Shown piece by piece: positions 51,835 through 60,826 of a DNA stretch of 64,000 bases (position 1 is its first letter; each line of letters starts with the position of its first letter). This DNA is from Kitasatospora azatica KCTC 9699 (lineage in GTDB: Bacteria > Actinomycetota > Actinomycetes > Streptomycetales > Streptomycetaceae). Below the pieces are notes generated by a model. That model made no database searches. It was not told the DNA's origin and saw only the letters and a list, made by a program, of their open reading frames with translations. The DNA is taken from NCBI RefSeq assembly GCF_000744785.1, contig NZ_JQMO01000003.1, positions 5,146,001 through 5,210,000 of the forward strand, given 5' to 3'. The translations under genes were made by a program, and so were the position numbers.

Positions 51835-53252
51835 GCGGGCGAGGCGACACGACGCAGGACGCGGGACTGCTCTCCCCGGTCCGAGCCGGTACGCCGGTCG
51901 AGGAGGCCGTCTGCGACCAGGCATGGCTGCAGGCCATGCTCGACGCCGAAGCCGCCCTGGCCCGTGCCCAGGCCAGGCTCGGCACCGTGCCGGCGGCCGC
52001 CGCCCGGACCATCAGCGAGGCCGCCCGGGCCGAGAACTTCGAGCTGCGCGAACTCGCCCTGGCCGCCCGGGAAACCGCCAACCCCGTGGTCGGGCTGGTG
52101 CAGGCGCTCACCAGGGTGGTCAGCGCGACGGACCCGGCCGCGGCCGAGTACGTCCATCGCGGATCCACCAGCCAGGACGTCTTCGACACCGGGGCGATGC
52201 TGGTCGCCCGGCGGGCCCTGCTGATCATCCGCGCCGATCTGGCCCGGACGACCACCGCGTTGGGAGCACTCGCCAAGCGGCACCGCGACACCGTGATGGC
52301 AGGCCGCACCTTGGCGCTGCAGGCCGTCCCGACCACCTTCGGACTCAAGGCGGCCGGCTGGCGGCAGCTGCTCCTGGACGCGGACCGGCGTCTGGGTCAG
52401 GTGTACGACCACGGCCTGCCCGTTGCCCTCGGTGGTGCGGCCGGAACCCTGGCCGGGTACCTGGAGTACGCCAGGCTCGACGGCGGCGAGCGAGGCGAGC
52501 CCGACCTCGACCGCTACCTCGACCTCGACCGCTACCTCGACGCCCTGGTGGACGCCTTCGCCGACGAGACCGGGCTCGCCCGCCCGGTCCTGCCCTGGCA
52601 CGTGCTGCGAACCCCGATCGCCGACCTCGCCGCAGCGCTGGCCTTCACCGCAGGCGCCCTGGGCAAGATCGCGATCGATGTGCAGTCCCTCACCCGCACC
52701 GAGGTCGGCGAGGTCACCGAACCCGCGGTAGCCGGCCGGGGCAGCTCCTCGGCGATGCCGCACAAACGCAACCCGGTGCTGGCCACGTTGATCCGCAGTG
52801 CCGCCCTCCAGGTCCCGGCGATCGCCGGCGCGCTCAGTCAGTGCCTGGTCTCGGAGGACGAACGCTCGGCCGGCGTCTGGCACGCCGAGTGGCAGCTGCT
52901 GCGCGAGTGCCTGCGCCTCACCGGCGGCGCCGCCCACACGGCGGTCGAACTGGCCGAGGGCCTGGACGTGCGTACCGACCGGATGTTCGCCAACCTCCAG
53001 CTGACCGGCAGTCAGATCGTGTCCGAACGCATCGCCGCCGTGCTCGCCCCCCACCTCGGCAAGGTCGCGGCCAAGCAACTCCTCACCGATGCTGCGACCC
53101 GCTCCCAGGAAACCGGTGACCCACTTCCCACCGTCCTCGCCGCGACCCCCGCCCTCCAAGGCATCCTCGACCCCGCCGCCCTCGCCACCCTGTGCGACCC
53201 CTCGGCCTACACCGGAGCCGCGTCCTCCCTGGTGGACCGCGCCCTGCGCTGA
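51831..53252 (+). CDS. creD: Fumarase/aspartase-superfamily lyase, CreD-like (nitrosuccinate lyase)
   Basis: 473 residues. The superfamily signature GRGSSSAMPHKRNPV (~305) carries the catalytic Ser loop. HRGSTSQDVFDTGAM (~108) is the second conserved region, and the chain resembles PcaB-type cycloisomerases, the group to which CreD belongs. CreD splits nitrosuccinate to fumarate and nitrous acid. Argininosuccinate or adenylosuccinate lyase activity is less likely given the CreE-like partner. ATG 51831 overlaps the upstream stop by four bases. A perfect 18-base tandem duplication (52503-52520 and 52521-52538) encodes DLDRYL twice. Right-most recognisable gene of the cluster. Confidence 0.82.
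   Translation: MSGRGDTTQDAGLLSPVRAGTPVEEAVCDQAWLQAMLDAEAALARAQARLGTVPAAAARTISEAARAENFELRELALAARETANPVVGLVQALTRVVSATDPAAAEYVHRGSTSQDVFDTGAMLVARRALLIIRADLARTTTALGALAKRHRDTVMAGRTLALQAVPTTFGLKAAGWRQLLLDADRRLGQVYDHGLPVALGGAAGTLAGYLEYARLDGGERGEPDLDRYLDLDRYLDALVDAFADETGLARPVLPWHVLRTPIADLAAALAFTAGALGKIAIDVQSLTRTEVGEVTEPAVAGRGSSSAMPHKRNPVLATLIRSAALQVPAIAGALSQCLVSEDERSAGVWHAEWQLLRECLRLTGGAAHTAVELAEGLDVRTDRMFANLQLTGSQIVSERIAAVLAPHLGKVAAKQLLTDAATRSQETGDPLPTVLAATPALQGILDPAALATLCDPSAYTGAASSLVDRALR
52503..52538 (+). repeat. Perfect 18-base tandem duplication in lyase gene
   Basis: Two adjacent identical 18-base units encode DLDRYL-DLDRYL in a helical region of the CreD-like protein. The frame is kept. Confidence 0.9.
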
Positions 53253-53345
53253 CGAGGCCCACTGGGCCGCCCGATCGGCACGGCGACCAGGCTGTCTCGG
53301 TTGACCTGGTACGCCGCCGTCGGGCGGCACACTCGGGCGCAGAGG

Positions 53346-53723
53346 TCAGAACTCGGGTGGCGGGGCGGCGTCGAGGAGTTCGCGCTTCACGTGCTCGAAG
53401 TCGGCCCGGGCCTGCGAGTCGCCGTGGTCGTAGTCGGTCCAGAAACCGGGGCGCTGCCAACGGGCGTCGGCGAGGCGGGTGCGGCCGTCTGCGATGACCA
53501 GGGTCCAGCCACGCGGTATCCGGGTGTCCACCGTCTCGAAGTCGGCCGGGTCCCAGAGCAGTCCGGGATCGGGTACGTCGGGGCCGAGCACGCGGATCTG
53601 GCAGTCGATGTCGGAGGTGACCATCTCCGCAACCGGGTAGACGCCACCCACCCGAATCCCGTCGAACTCCGCGACCGGGATGTCGGCTGCGGGGTGGATG
53701 ATCTGCAGGCACCTGACTCTCAT
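53346..53723 (-). CDS. Small hypothetical protein
   Basis: 125 residues, soluble. Conserved-looking segments are MRVRCLQIIHP, GGVYPVAEMV and IPRGWTLVIADG, suggesting a small beta-rich fold. The C-terminus is rich in acidic and aromatic residues (FWTDYDHGD). No function recognised. It converges with the lyase gene and is divergent from the TPR gene. GC-rich third positions support it as a real gene. The ATG has only a weak purine stretch upstream. Confidence 0.6.
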   Translation of the reverse strand: MRVRCLQIIHPAADIPVAEFDGIRVGGVYPVAEMVTSDIDCQIRVLGPDVPDPGLLWDPADFETVDTRIPRGWTLVIADGRTRLADARWQRPGFWTDYDHGDSQARADFEHVKRELLDAAPPPEF

Positions 53724-53871
53724 CGGAGAAGTCTCGCCATGGCCGATCCCCGGTCGTTGCCCGGGGCGCCTGGACGGATCGTGACCGGCGAGTCACGACC
53801 CTCATCGGATACCTCGTGGCCGGCTGCTGCTGGCGCTGGCGCTCGGCGGGCAGGACCGGATCACCGAGGCG

Positions 53872-54897
53872 ATGGGCGAACTCGAACGAGCCCTTGCGCA
53901 GGCCCCGACGGACGTCCCCGCCGAGGAGCTGACCCCGCTGCACCGGATGCTCGGCGCGATGGCGCTGCGCACCCGGCAGTACCAGACGGCCGTGCGCGCG
54001 CTCTCGGAGGCGGCGGCCCGGCTGGACCGCGAGGGCCAAGCGCTGGACGCCCGGGAGACGCGCCTCCAACTGGGCCGGGCGCTGTGCGCGCAGGGCTCGT
54101 TCGGCGACGGCGTGGCCGTCCTGGAGTCGCTGCTCGATCCGGCCGGACCGGGCGCACCGGAGCAGGCGGTCGGAGTCGGAGCGGACCGGGAACCGTCGCA
54201 GGCCGAGCAGTTGACGGCCCAGATCCGGGCCGACCTGGCCGGCGCCCTGCTCTCGCTGGGCGAGCCTCGGGACGCTGCGGTGCAGTACCTGCACCTGGCG
54301 GACATCGCCGACAGGTGGCCGGAGAAGGAACTGCTGACCTCCGCGGCAGCCGGAGCCGCGGGCGCGTTGGCGCTGGCGGGCAACTGGGACGGCGCGAAGG
54401 CGGCCCTGGAACGCGCACTCGAGTCCAACCGCGCGGCGCCGGTCCTGCCGGACATCACCGACGCCCTGCGCACCCTCGCGGTCGAAGCGGTCGACGCACG
54501 CGGCGCAGACGCCGCGGACGAGGCGCTCGGGTACCTGGCCGAGGCCGATCGGTTGCGCGAGGAGTTCCCGGACGCCGCTCGTGAGCAGTTCCGCAGCGTG
54601 GACGTCGACCTCGCGCAATGCCTGTACACCCGCGGCCGGGTGCATGCCGCCACGGGTCGGTCGGAGCAGGCGCTGGCAGCGTTCGAGCAGGCCGTCGCCG
54701 TCTACGACCGCGCGGGGTACGCGACGAGCCCGCCGCGCTTCGAAGCGCTGAGGATGGCCGCTCTGGTGGAGAGCCGGGCACTGGAGCGCACCACCGCGGC
54801 ACGGACCCGCCTGGACAAGGCCGCCGCCGAAGCGGACGCAGCCGGCCTGCCCGATGCCGCATCCACCCTGCGCCGCCTGCGGAACGGCTTGCAGTAG
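53872..54897 (+). CDS. TPR-like helical repeat protein, probably 5'-truncated
   Basis: 341 residues made almost wholly of TPR-like helix pairs (for example YTRGRVHAATGRSEQALAAF). Such arrays bind other proteins. The same helical pattern already runs in frame before the ATG (RLLLALALGGQDRITEA from 53821) back to a stop at 53782-53784 with no usable start, and no good ribosome binding site is seen. It therefore looks like the C-terminal part of a larger TPR protein whose front was lost. A pseudogene is possible. A strong hairpin follows the stop. Confidence 0.55.
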   Translation: MGELERALAQAPTDVPAEELTPLHRMLGAMALRTRQYQTAVRALSEAAARLDREGQALDARETRLQLGRALCAQGSFGDGVAVLESLLDPAGPGAPEQAVGVGADREPSQAEQLTAQIRADLAGALLSLGEPRDAAVQYLHLADIADRWPEKELLTSAAAGAAGALALAGNWDGAKAALERALESNRAAPVLPDITDALRTLAVEAVDARGADAADEALGYLAEADRLREEFPDAAREQFRSVDVDLAQCLYTRGRVHAATGRSEQALAAFEQAVAVYDRAGYATSPPRFEALRMAALVESRALERTTAARTRLDKAAAEADAAGLPDAASTLRRLRNGLQ

Positions 54898-54933
54898 CCG
54901 CACGGCGGCCGGGAGCGCAGTGCTCCAAGAGGC

Positions 54934-54970
54934 GCCGGCGGCCACCGTCATCGAGACGGTGGCCGCCGGC
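54934..54970 (+). terminator. Hairpin terminator after TPR gene
   Basis: A 16-base perfect stem (54934-54949 with 54955-54970) and a 5-base loop lie 37 bases after the TPR gene stop. Confidence 0.75.
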
Positions 54971-55230
54971 CACACACCCTGACCCAGCGGCGCACGCTCG
55001 GCCCGACGGAGGCCGGCGTCGGCCCCGGCGACCAGGTCGGCGAGCCGCTCGAGTGAACGCGCCGCGATGCGCAGGCCTGACACGGTGACCTCGAAGCGCT
55101 CGGCCCGCATCAGGACGAGATTTTCCTCCCGGGTGAGAGCGGTGGCCGCCTATCGTATGAAGCCCGGGTCCTGAGGGTGAAAGGACCGACTTCTGGAACG
55201 CTTCCGACCTGGTCCGTTTGGATGGGCGCC

Positions 55231-56916
55231 GTGACGAGCACTGCTGGATTCACTGAGGACGACCTGCGCGCGCTGGCGGGGCCGCGTTCCTTCGACCGGG
55301 GCCGGGGCTACCGCGACGCGGTCGACTCGCTCGAGGTGGACGGGCACCGGTTCACCGCCATCGTCCATGGGACCGATGCCTATGAGGTCGTGCTGGAGAT
55401 GGACGAGGAGGACGGGCTGTGGGGGGAGTGCGATTGCCCCTACGGTCTGGACGGCAACTTCTGCAAGCACTGTGTCGCGGTGGGCCTGGTCGTGCTGCAG
55501 CGGCACGGGGAGCTGCCCCGGCTCCGGGCCGACAGCGGGGCGAGGACCGGCAGCCTGGAGTCGTGGCTTTCGTCGCGCTCACGCGAGGACCTGCTGGCCC
55601 TGGTCCGCGAACTGATCGACGGTGACCGGGACTTGCGCCGGCGCCTGGAGCTGCGGGCCGCGACCGCCGGTGCCGACCTGGGTCAGATGCGCGCACGGAT
55701 CGCGGACCTGCTCGCGGTGGGCCGCTTCAGCCGGTACGGATACGTCGAGTACGCCGACGCCCACGCCTACGCGCGCCAGGCCGGTGAGGCGGTCGAGGCG
55801 ATCAGCGCTCTGACCGACACGGGGCAGGCAGGGCAGGCGGTCGTCCTCGCGCGGGAGGCGATCAGGTTGCTCGGCGAGGCGTCTGACCAGGTGGACGACT
55901 CCGACGGACACCTCGGCGGGGTGGCAGCGGATCTGGGCGAGGCGCACCTGGAGGCCTGCCGTGGGGCCTCGCCCGATCCGAAGGAGATCGCCGAGTGGCT
56001 GGTCGGTCACCTGTTGGGCGGCCTGAGCCACCTGCCGGAGATCGATCTGGAGGATTACCGCGACATCCTCGGGGAGACGGGGCTCGCGCGGGTGCGGGAA
56101 CTCGCGCAGGAAGCGTGGCGGCGCAGGCCGTCCGGCTGGGCCGAGAAGAACCTCATGCAGGACCTGGTCAAGGCCGAGGGCGACGTCGACGCGCTGATCG
56201 CCGTGTACGCCGCCGACCTCGCCCCGTCCGGCTGGACCCACCTGGTGATCGCGCAGGAACTGGACGCGGCCGGCCGCGAGGCCGAGGCGCTTGAGTGGGC
56301 CGAGCGAGGGCTGCGCAGCACCGCCGGGCAGGCCCAGGTCGACGACCGGCTGCTGGACTACGTCACCGGTCGCTACGTCCGAGCCGGGCGGCTCGCCGAT
56401 GCCGCAGCCGTGCGCCGCGATCGGTTCAAGGCAGCGCGCACGCTGGCCGCCTACGGGAAGCTCCGGGACGCCGCACGGGCGGCTGGGACCTGGGACATCG
56501 AACGCGCCACCGCACTGGACCTGCTGCGCACCGACGCCGACCAGGGACGCGGCCGCGGGTGGTACGGCGACGGGCCGGTGCTGATCGACGCCCTGATCGA
56601 CGAGGGGGACCTGGACGCGGCATGGGAGGCCGCCCCGGGACGCGCCGGCACCCGGCAGTGGCTGACACTGGCCGACCGGGTCCGCGATCGCCGTCCGGCC
56701 GATGCACTGGAGGTGTACCGCCGCGCCATCGAGCCGCTCAAGCAGGTAACCGGCGATGGCAACTATCAGCAGATGGCCACGCTGCTGCTGAACGCCCGCG
56801 CCTGCCACCGGGCACTGGGCACGGAAACAGAGTTCGCCACCTACCTGGCTGCACTGCGAGCCGACCAGAAGCGCAAGCGCAATCTCATGAAGATCCTTGC
56901 CGAGAAAGGTTTGTGA
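55231..56916 (+). CDS. SWIM zinc-finger protein
   Basis: 561 residues. The SWIM finger is ECDCPYGLDGNFCKHCVAVGL (CxC...CxH, ~65-85), a zinc site used in protein or nucleic-acid binding. The rest (~110-561) is a long helical repeat region with TPR-like pairs such as GWTHLVIAQELDAAGREAEA. This matches the usual size of actinobacterial SWIM-domain proteins. The cellular role is unknown. I chose GTG 55231, with GGATGGG as ribosome binding site; an ATG at 55222 is the alternative. It stands alone. Confidence 0.88.
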   Translation: MTSTAGFTEDDLRALAGPRSFDRGRGYRDAVDSLEVDGHRFTAIVHGTDAYEVVLEMDEEDGLWGECDCPYGLDGNFCKHCVAVGLVVLQRHGELPRLRADSGARTGSLESWLSSRSREDLLALVRELIDGDRDLRRRLELRAATAGADLGQMRARIADLLAVGRFSRYGYVEYADAHAYARQAGEAVEAISALTDTGQAGQAVVLAREAIRLLGEASDQVDDSDGHLGGVAADLGEAHLEACRGASPDPKEIAEWLVGHLLGGLSHLPEIDLEDYRDILGETGLARVRELAQEAWRRRPSGWAEKNLMQDLVKAEGDVDALIAVYAADLAPSGWTHLVIAQELDAAGREAEALEWAERGLRSTAGQAQVDDRLLDYVTGRYVRAGRLADAAAVRRDRFKAARTLAAYGKLRDAARAAGTWDIERATALDLLRTDADQGRGRGWYGDGPVLIDALIDEGDLDAAWEAAPGRAGTRQWLTLADRVRDRRPADALEVYRRAIEPLKQVTGDGNYQQMATLLLNARACHRALGTETEFATYLAALRADQKRKRNLMKILAEKGL

Positions 56917-57193
56917 CACTTCGAAGAACACACTTTCCCCAGTGTCGCCGGGCCCGCAGTAGCCACGAGCCGAATCCGGCAGGCAGCCACGTCGACCGCC
57001 CGTCAGCTCCGCCTCCAAGGCGTGGCGGCGACGCGCGGTTCGCTGGCCGGGCCGGACCAGGGTTTCGACGCCAAGCCTGGCACCGCAGGTTCAGCAGCGA
57101 CGACCTTTCGAGCCCCACAGGCATGAGGTTTGTCATCGTTGTCGATGACGGTCCGCACTGCCCGGCGCCGCCCGCGCGCCGGAGGCTTGAGGC

Positions 57194-58150
57194 ATGGACG
57201 ACGGAGCGAGGGTGATCGAGGCCGCCGGGGCACGCCGCAGGTACGGCGGCGGCTTCGAGGCGGTGCGCGGAGTGTCGTTCTCGGTGGCGAGGGGCGAGCT
57301 GTTCGCGCTGCTGGGAACCAACGGGGCGGGCAAGACCTCGATTCTGGAACTGCTGGAGGGGCTGGCCCGTCCGAGCGCCGGGACGATCAGGGTGCTGGGC
57401 CGCGATCCGTACGCAGAGCGGGCGTCGGTACGGCCCAGGATCGGGGTGATGCTCCAGGAGGGCGGCTTCCCGGTCGATCTGACGGTGGACGAGACCGCGC
57501 GGATGTGGGCGGGGTGCGTCACCGGGGCCCGGCCCCGGCAGGAGTCGCTGGACCTGGTGGGCCTGGGGCACCGGTCCGGCGTACGGGTCCGGCAGCTGTC
57601 GGGGGGCGAGCGGCGCCGACTGGACCTGGCGCTCGCGTTGCTGGGTCGGCCGCAGGTGCTGTTCCTGGACGAGCCGACCACCGGCCTGGACCCGCAGGGC
57701 CGGCACGACACCTGGGAGCTGGTCCGCGCGCTGCGGGCCGAGGGCACGACGGTGCTGCTGACCACCCACTACCTGGAGGAGGCGGAGGCGCTGGCCGACC
57801 AGCTGGCGATCCTGCACCAGGGCCGGATCGTCGCTCTCGGTACCCCCGCCGAGGTGACCGGCGCACGTCCGGCCCGGATCGCCTTCGGCCTGCCCCCGGG
57901 CTGGCACCCCGGCGACCTGCCGCCCTTCCCCGAGCTCGGCGTGCTGCGGCACGAGCTGCGCGAGGGCCGGGTGGTGCTGCACACCGACAGGCTCCAGCAC
58001 ACGCTCACCGCCCTGCTGCGCTGGGCCGAGCAGCGCGAGGTCCCGCTGGACCGGCTGGACGCGCGCACGGCCTCCCTGGAGGAGGCCTTCCTGGCCATCG
58101 CCGGACAGGACACACACGCCGGACAAACCGGAGAGGGGATCGCCGCATGA
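57194..58150 (+). CDS. ABC transporter ATP-binding protein
   Basis: 318 residues of the DrrA/CcmA type. Walker A is GTNGAGKTS (~42), the signature is LSGGERRR (~136), and Walker B is VLFLDEPTTGLDPQG (~155), followed by the H-loop THYLEEAE. It has a C-terminal regulatory tail. It powers the permease encoded next, whose ATG overlaps this stop (ATGA). GGAGG with GAGG precedes the start. First gene of a coupled four-gene operon. Confidence 0.95.
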   Translation: MDDGARVIEAAGARRRYGGGFEAVRGVSFSVARGELFALLGTNGAGKTSILELLEGLARPSAGTIRVLGRDPYAERASVRPRIGVMLQEGGFPVDLTVDETARMWAGCVTGARPRQESLDLVGLGHRSGVRVRQLSGGERRRLDLALALLGRPQVLFLDEPTTGLDPQGRHDTWELVRALRAEGTTVLLTTHYLEEAEALADQLAILHQGRIVALGTPAEVTGARPARIAFGLPPGWHPGDLPPFPELGVLRHELREGRVVLHTDRLQHTLTALLRWAEQREVPLDRLDARTASLEEAFLAIAGQDTHAGQTGEGIAA

Positions 58151-58914
58151 CCGCCGCGACACGGGTGAGGGCGCTCGGCCGGGCGGAGCTGACGCTGCTG
58201 CTGCGCAACCGCACGGCCGTCGCCGTGGCACTGCTGCTGCCGGTCGGCACGGTGGCCGCCTGGCGCCCCGCCATGGGGCAGTTCGCCGAGGGCGGGGCGG
58301 CCGGGCCGCTGAACGAGCAACTGGTCAGCGGCGGGATCGGCCTGGTGCTGCTCTATGTCGTCTACTACAACCTGGTCACCGCCTATGTCGCGCGCCGCGA
58401 GGAGCTGGTGCTGAAGCGGCTGCGCACCGGGGAGCCGACCGACCTGGAGATTTTGGCCGGTACCGCCCTCCCGGCCGTGGCCGTGGCACTGGCCCAGTGC
58501 CTGGCGTTGGTCGCGGCCGGGGCCGCGCTGCTGCACCTGGGGCTGCCGAGGCGTCCGGAACTGCTGCTCGCCGGCCTCGCGCTGGGCGTCCCGTTGCAGG
58601 CGGCGCTTGCCGCCGCGTCCACTGCCTTCACCCGCAGCGTGGAGCTGGCCCAGCTCACCACCGCCCCGCTGATCCTGCTCTCGGCGGTAGGCTCGGGCGT
58701 CCTGATCCCGCTGGGGTCGATGCCGCAGCTGATGGGGGAAGTCTGCCGATGGCTGCCGCTCACCCCGGTGATGGAGCTGGTACGGGCCGGCTGGATCGGC
58801 GGCTCCTCGGCCGGAGCGGCCCAGGTGCTGCTCGAGCTGGCCGCCGCGTCGGCCTGGACCCTGTTCGCCGCGTTCGCTGTCCGCCGCTGGTTCCGCTGGG
58901 AACCCCGCCGATGA
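58147..58914 (+). CDS. ABC-2 type transporter permease
   Basis: 255 residues with about six membrane helices and the short cytoplasmic N-terminus typical of ABC-2 exporters. It probably exports a drug, lipid or peptide together with the ATPase encoded upstream. Coupled to that gene by a 4-base overlap; the kinase gene follows after 16 bases. Confidence 0.93.
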   Translation: MTAATRVRALGRAELTLLLRNRTAVAVALLLPVGTVAAWRPAMGQFAEGGAAGPLNEQLVSGGIGLVLLYVVYYNLVTAYVARREELVLKRLRTGEPTDLEILAGTALPAVAVALAQCLALVAAGAALLHLGLPRRPELLLAGLALGVPLQAALAAASTAFTRSVELAQLTTAPLILLSAVGSGVLIPLGSMPQLMGEVCRWLPLTPVMELVRAGWIGGSSAGAAQVLLELAAASAWTLFAAFAVRRWFRWEPRR

Positions 58915-58930
58915 CCGCCCGGAGGGACCG

Positions 58931-60169
58931 ATGGCAAGCCTGACCGGCTGGTGGCAGCGGCGCAGCGACCCTGCCCGGATCGAGCTCTACACCCGGTCCT
59001 CGTTCTACTTCTTCGCGCTCTCCGAGGTGGGCGTGCTCAGCGGCTCGCTGCTCGGCGGGCGCGCCTCGGCGGGGCCGTGGATCGGGCTGATCGGCCTGGG
59101 AGCGGTGCACGCCGCGCTGTGCGCGCTGCTCTCGGCCAGGGGCCTGGACTGGCTGCTGGGCCGCCGGGAGCGCCCGGTCCGACTGCTCGCCGCCGTCGCC
59201 GCGCTGTCCATGGGGGGCGCGGTGCTCGCCGTGACGCTGCGGCAGACGGGGCTGCTCGGCAGCGGCGTGGACGTGGTGGTGCTCGCCGTGGGCCTGATCG
59301 CCTTCGGCCTGGGCGCGATGGTCCTCGGCATCCGCGGGCTCCGCGAGCTGGTGTGGTGCCTGGTGGGCGCGGCGGCGCTGCTGGCTGCGCCCTGTGCACT
59401 GCTGGGGCTCCCCGGCGGGGCGGTGGTCGGGTTGGCCGCCGGGGTGCTCGGGGTGGGGGCGCTGATGATGTTCACCAGCGGCTGCTCGATGTGGCTGATG
59501 AACGTGGTCTGGGAGCTGGACGCGGCCCGGGAGCTGGAGCCGAGGCTGGCCGTCGCCGAGGAGCGGCTGCGGTTCGGCCGCGATCTGCACGATGTGATGG
59601 GGCGCAATCTGGCGGTGATCGCCCTCAAGAGCGAACTGGCCGTGCACCTGGCGCGGCAGGGCCGTCCGGAGGCGGTGGAGCAGATGATCGAGGTGCAGCG
59701 GATCGCCCGGGAGTCCCAACACGAGGTGCGCGAGGTGGTGCGCGGCTACCGGCAGGCCGACCTGTCCGTGGAGCTGGCCGGGGCGCTGTCCGTGCTGCGC
59801 GCGGCGGGGATCGACGCGGAAGCCGAGGGGGAGGGCGGCGGCGCGCTGCCGCCCGAGGTGCAGGCCGCGCTGGGCTGGGTCGTCCGCGAGGCCACCACCA
59901 ACGTGCTGCGCCACAGCGAGGCCAGGAGCTGCGTCATCCGGCTGGGCACGGACGGCGCGGCGGTGCTCTCGATGCACAACGACGGGGTGGGCCCGCGCGG
60001 CAGTGACGCTGCGTCAGGGAGCGGCCTGGACGGGCTGCGCGAACGGCTCGCGGCACTCGGCGGGACCCTGGCGGTGGAGTCGGGGGCCGGTTCCTTCCGG
60101 CTGACCGCCGAGGTGCCGCTGGCCGGGCCGGACCGGCTCGGGGCGCGGCAGCGGGGAGCGGCCGTATGA
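58931..60169 (+). CDS. Sensor histidine kinase (DesK/NarX-like)
   Basis: 412 residues. About six membrane helices (to ~190) are followed by a HisKA_3 dimerisation domain with the phospho-His in RFGRDLHDVMGRNL (~221) and a short ATP-binding domain with VREATTNVLRHSEA (N box, ~320) and GSGLDGLRERLAALGG. It likely senses a membrane-related signal and phosphorylates the regulator encoded next. GGAGGGACCG precedes ATG 58931. Confidence 0.95.
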   Translation: MASLTGWWQRRSDPARIELYTRSSFYFFALSEVGVLSGSLLGGRASAGPWIGLIGLGAVHAALCALLSARGLDWLLGRRERPVRLLAAVAALSMGGAVLAVTLRQTGLLGSGVDVVVLAVGLIAFGLGAMVLGIRGLRELVWCLVGAAALLAAPCALLGLPGGAVVGLAAGVLGVGALMMFTSGCSMWLMNVVWELDAARELEPRLAVAEERLRFGRDLHDVMGRNLAVIALKSELAVHLARQGRPEAVEQMIEVQRIARESQHEVREVVRGYRQADLSVELAGALSVLRAAGIDAEAEGEGGGALPPEVQAALGWVVREATTNVLRHSEARSCVIRLGTDGAAVLSMHNDGVGPRGSDAASGSGLDGLRERLAALGGTLAVESGAGSFRLTAEVPLAGPDRLGARQRGAAV

Positions 60170-60783
60170 GCGAGCGCGTGCGGGTGCTGCTGGCCGACGA
60201 CGAGCACCTGATCCGGGGCGCGGTCGCCGCGCTGCTGTCCTACGAGGAGGACCTGCTGGTGGTGGCCGAGGCCGCGTCGGGCCCGGAGGCCCTGGCGATG
60301 GCCAGGGCGCACCGGCCTGACGTGGCGGTGCTGGATCTGCAGATGCCGGGCGGCCTGGACGGGGTCGCGGTGGCCGCGGCGCTGCAGGCCGAGCTGCCCG
60401 GGTGCCGGACGATGATCGTCACCAGCCACGGCCGTCCCGGGCACCTCAAGCGGGCCCTGGCCGCCGGGGTGCGCGGCTTCGTGCCGAAGACGGTGTCCGC
60501 GGCGCGACTGGCCGAGATCATCCGCAGCCTGCACGCCGGCGGGCGCTATGTGGACCCGGAGCTGGCCGCTGACGCGATCAGCGCCGGCGACTCCTTGCTG
60601 ACCGTGCGCGAGGCCCAGGTGCTGGCACTGGCGGCGGACGGCGCCCCGATCGCCGAGGTGGCCCGGCGGGCCTCGCTCTCCCCGGGCACGGTGCGCAACT
60701 ACCTCTCCTCCGCCACGGCCAAGCTCTCCGCCGACAACCGCCACACGGCGGTCAGAATGGCCCGCGAACGCGGCTGGATCTAG
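60166..60783 (+). CDS. NarL/LuxR-type response regulator
   Basis: 205 residues. The receiver domain has acidic pair ADDEHL (~11), the phospho-Asp in VAVLDLQMPGG (~55), and Lys in FVPKTV (~107). The C-terminal LuxR helix-turn-helix is LTVREAQVLALAADGAPIAE to NYLSSATAKL. ATG overlaps the kinase stop by four bases. It likely controls the ABC transporter genes of the same operon. Confidence 0.95.
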   Translation: MSERVRVLLADDEHLIRGAVAALLSYEEDLLVVAEAASGPEALAMARAHRPDVAVLDLQMPGGLDGVAVAAALQAELPGCRTMIVTSHGRPGHLKRALAAGVRGFVPKTVSAARLAEIIRSLHAGGRYVDPELAADAISAGDSLLTVREAQVLALAADGAPIAEVARRASLSPGTVRNYLSSATAKLSADNRHTAVRMARERGWI

Positions 60784-60826
60784 GGACTGTGAAGCGTGGT
60801 GTCCTCGGTGTTCTGCTCGACGGTGG

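Noticed and set aside
48247..53252. Reading NOS plus the lyase as arginine metabolism (argininosuccinate lyase recycling citrulline)
   Set aside because: The lyase looks closer to PcaB/CreD than to ArgH, no ArgG-like gene is present, and it is coupled to a CreE-like flavoenzyme gene rather than to NOS.
51648..53330. 560-codon minus-strand frame opposite the CreD-like gene
   Set aside because: The plus strand has the fumarase/aspartase signature and ATGA coupling, so the antisense frame is a shadow.
54971..55110. Short minus-strand frame beginning MRAERFEVTVSGLRI as a real small gene
   Set aside because: Its composition is plausible, but the ribosome binding site is too far away and the frame runs into a terminator hairpin, so it is kept only as a possible relic.
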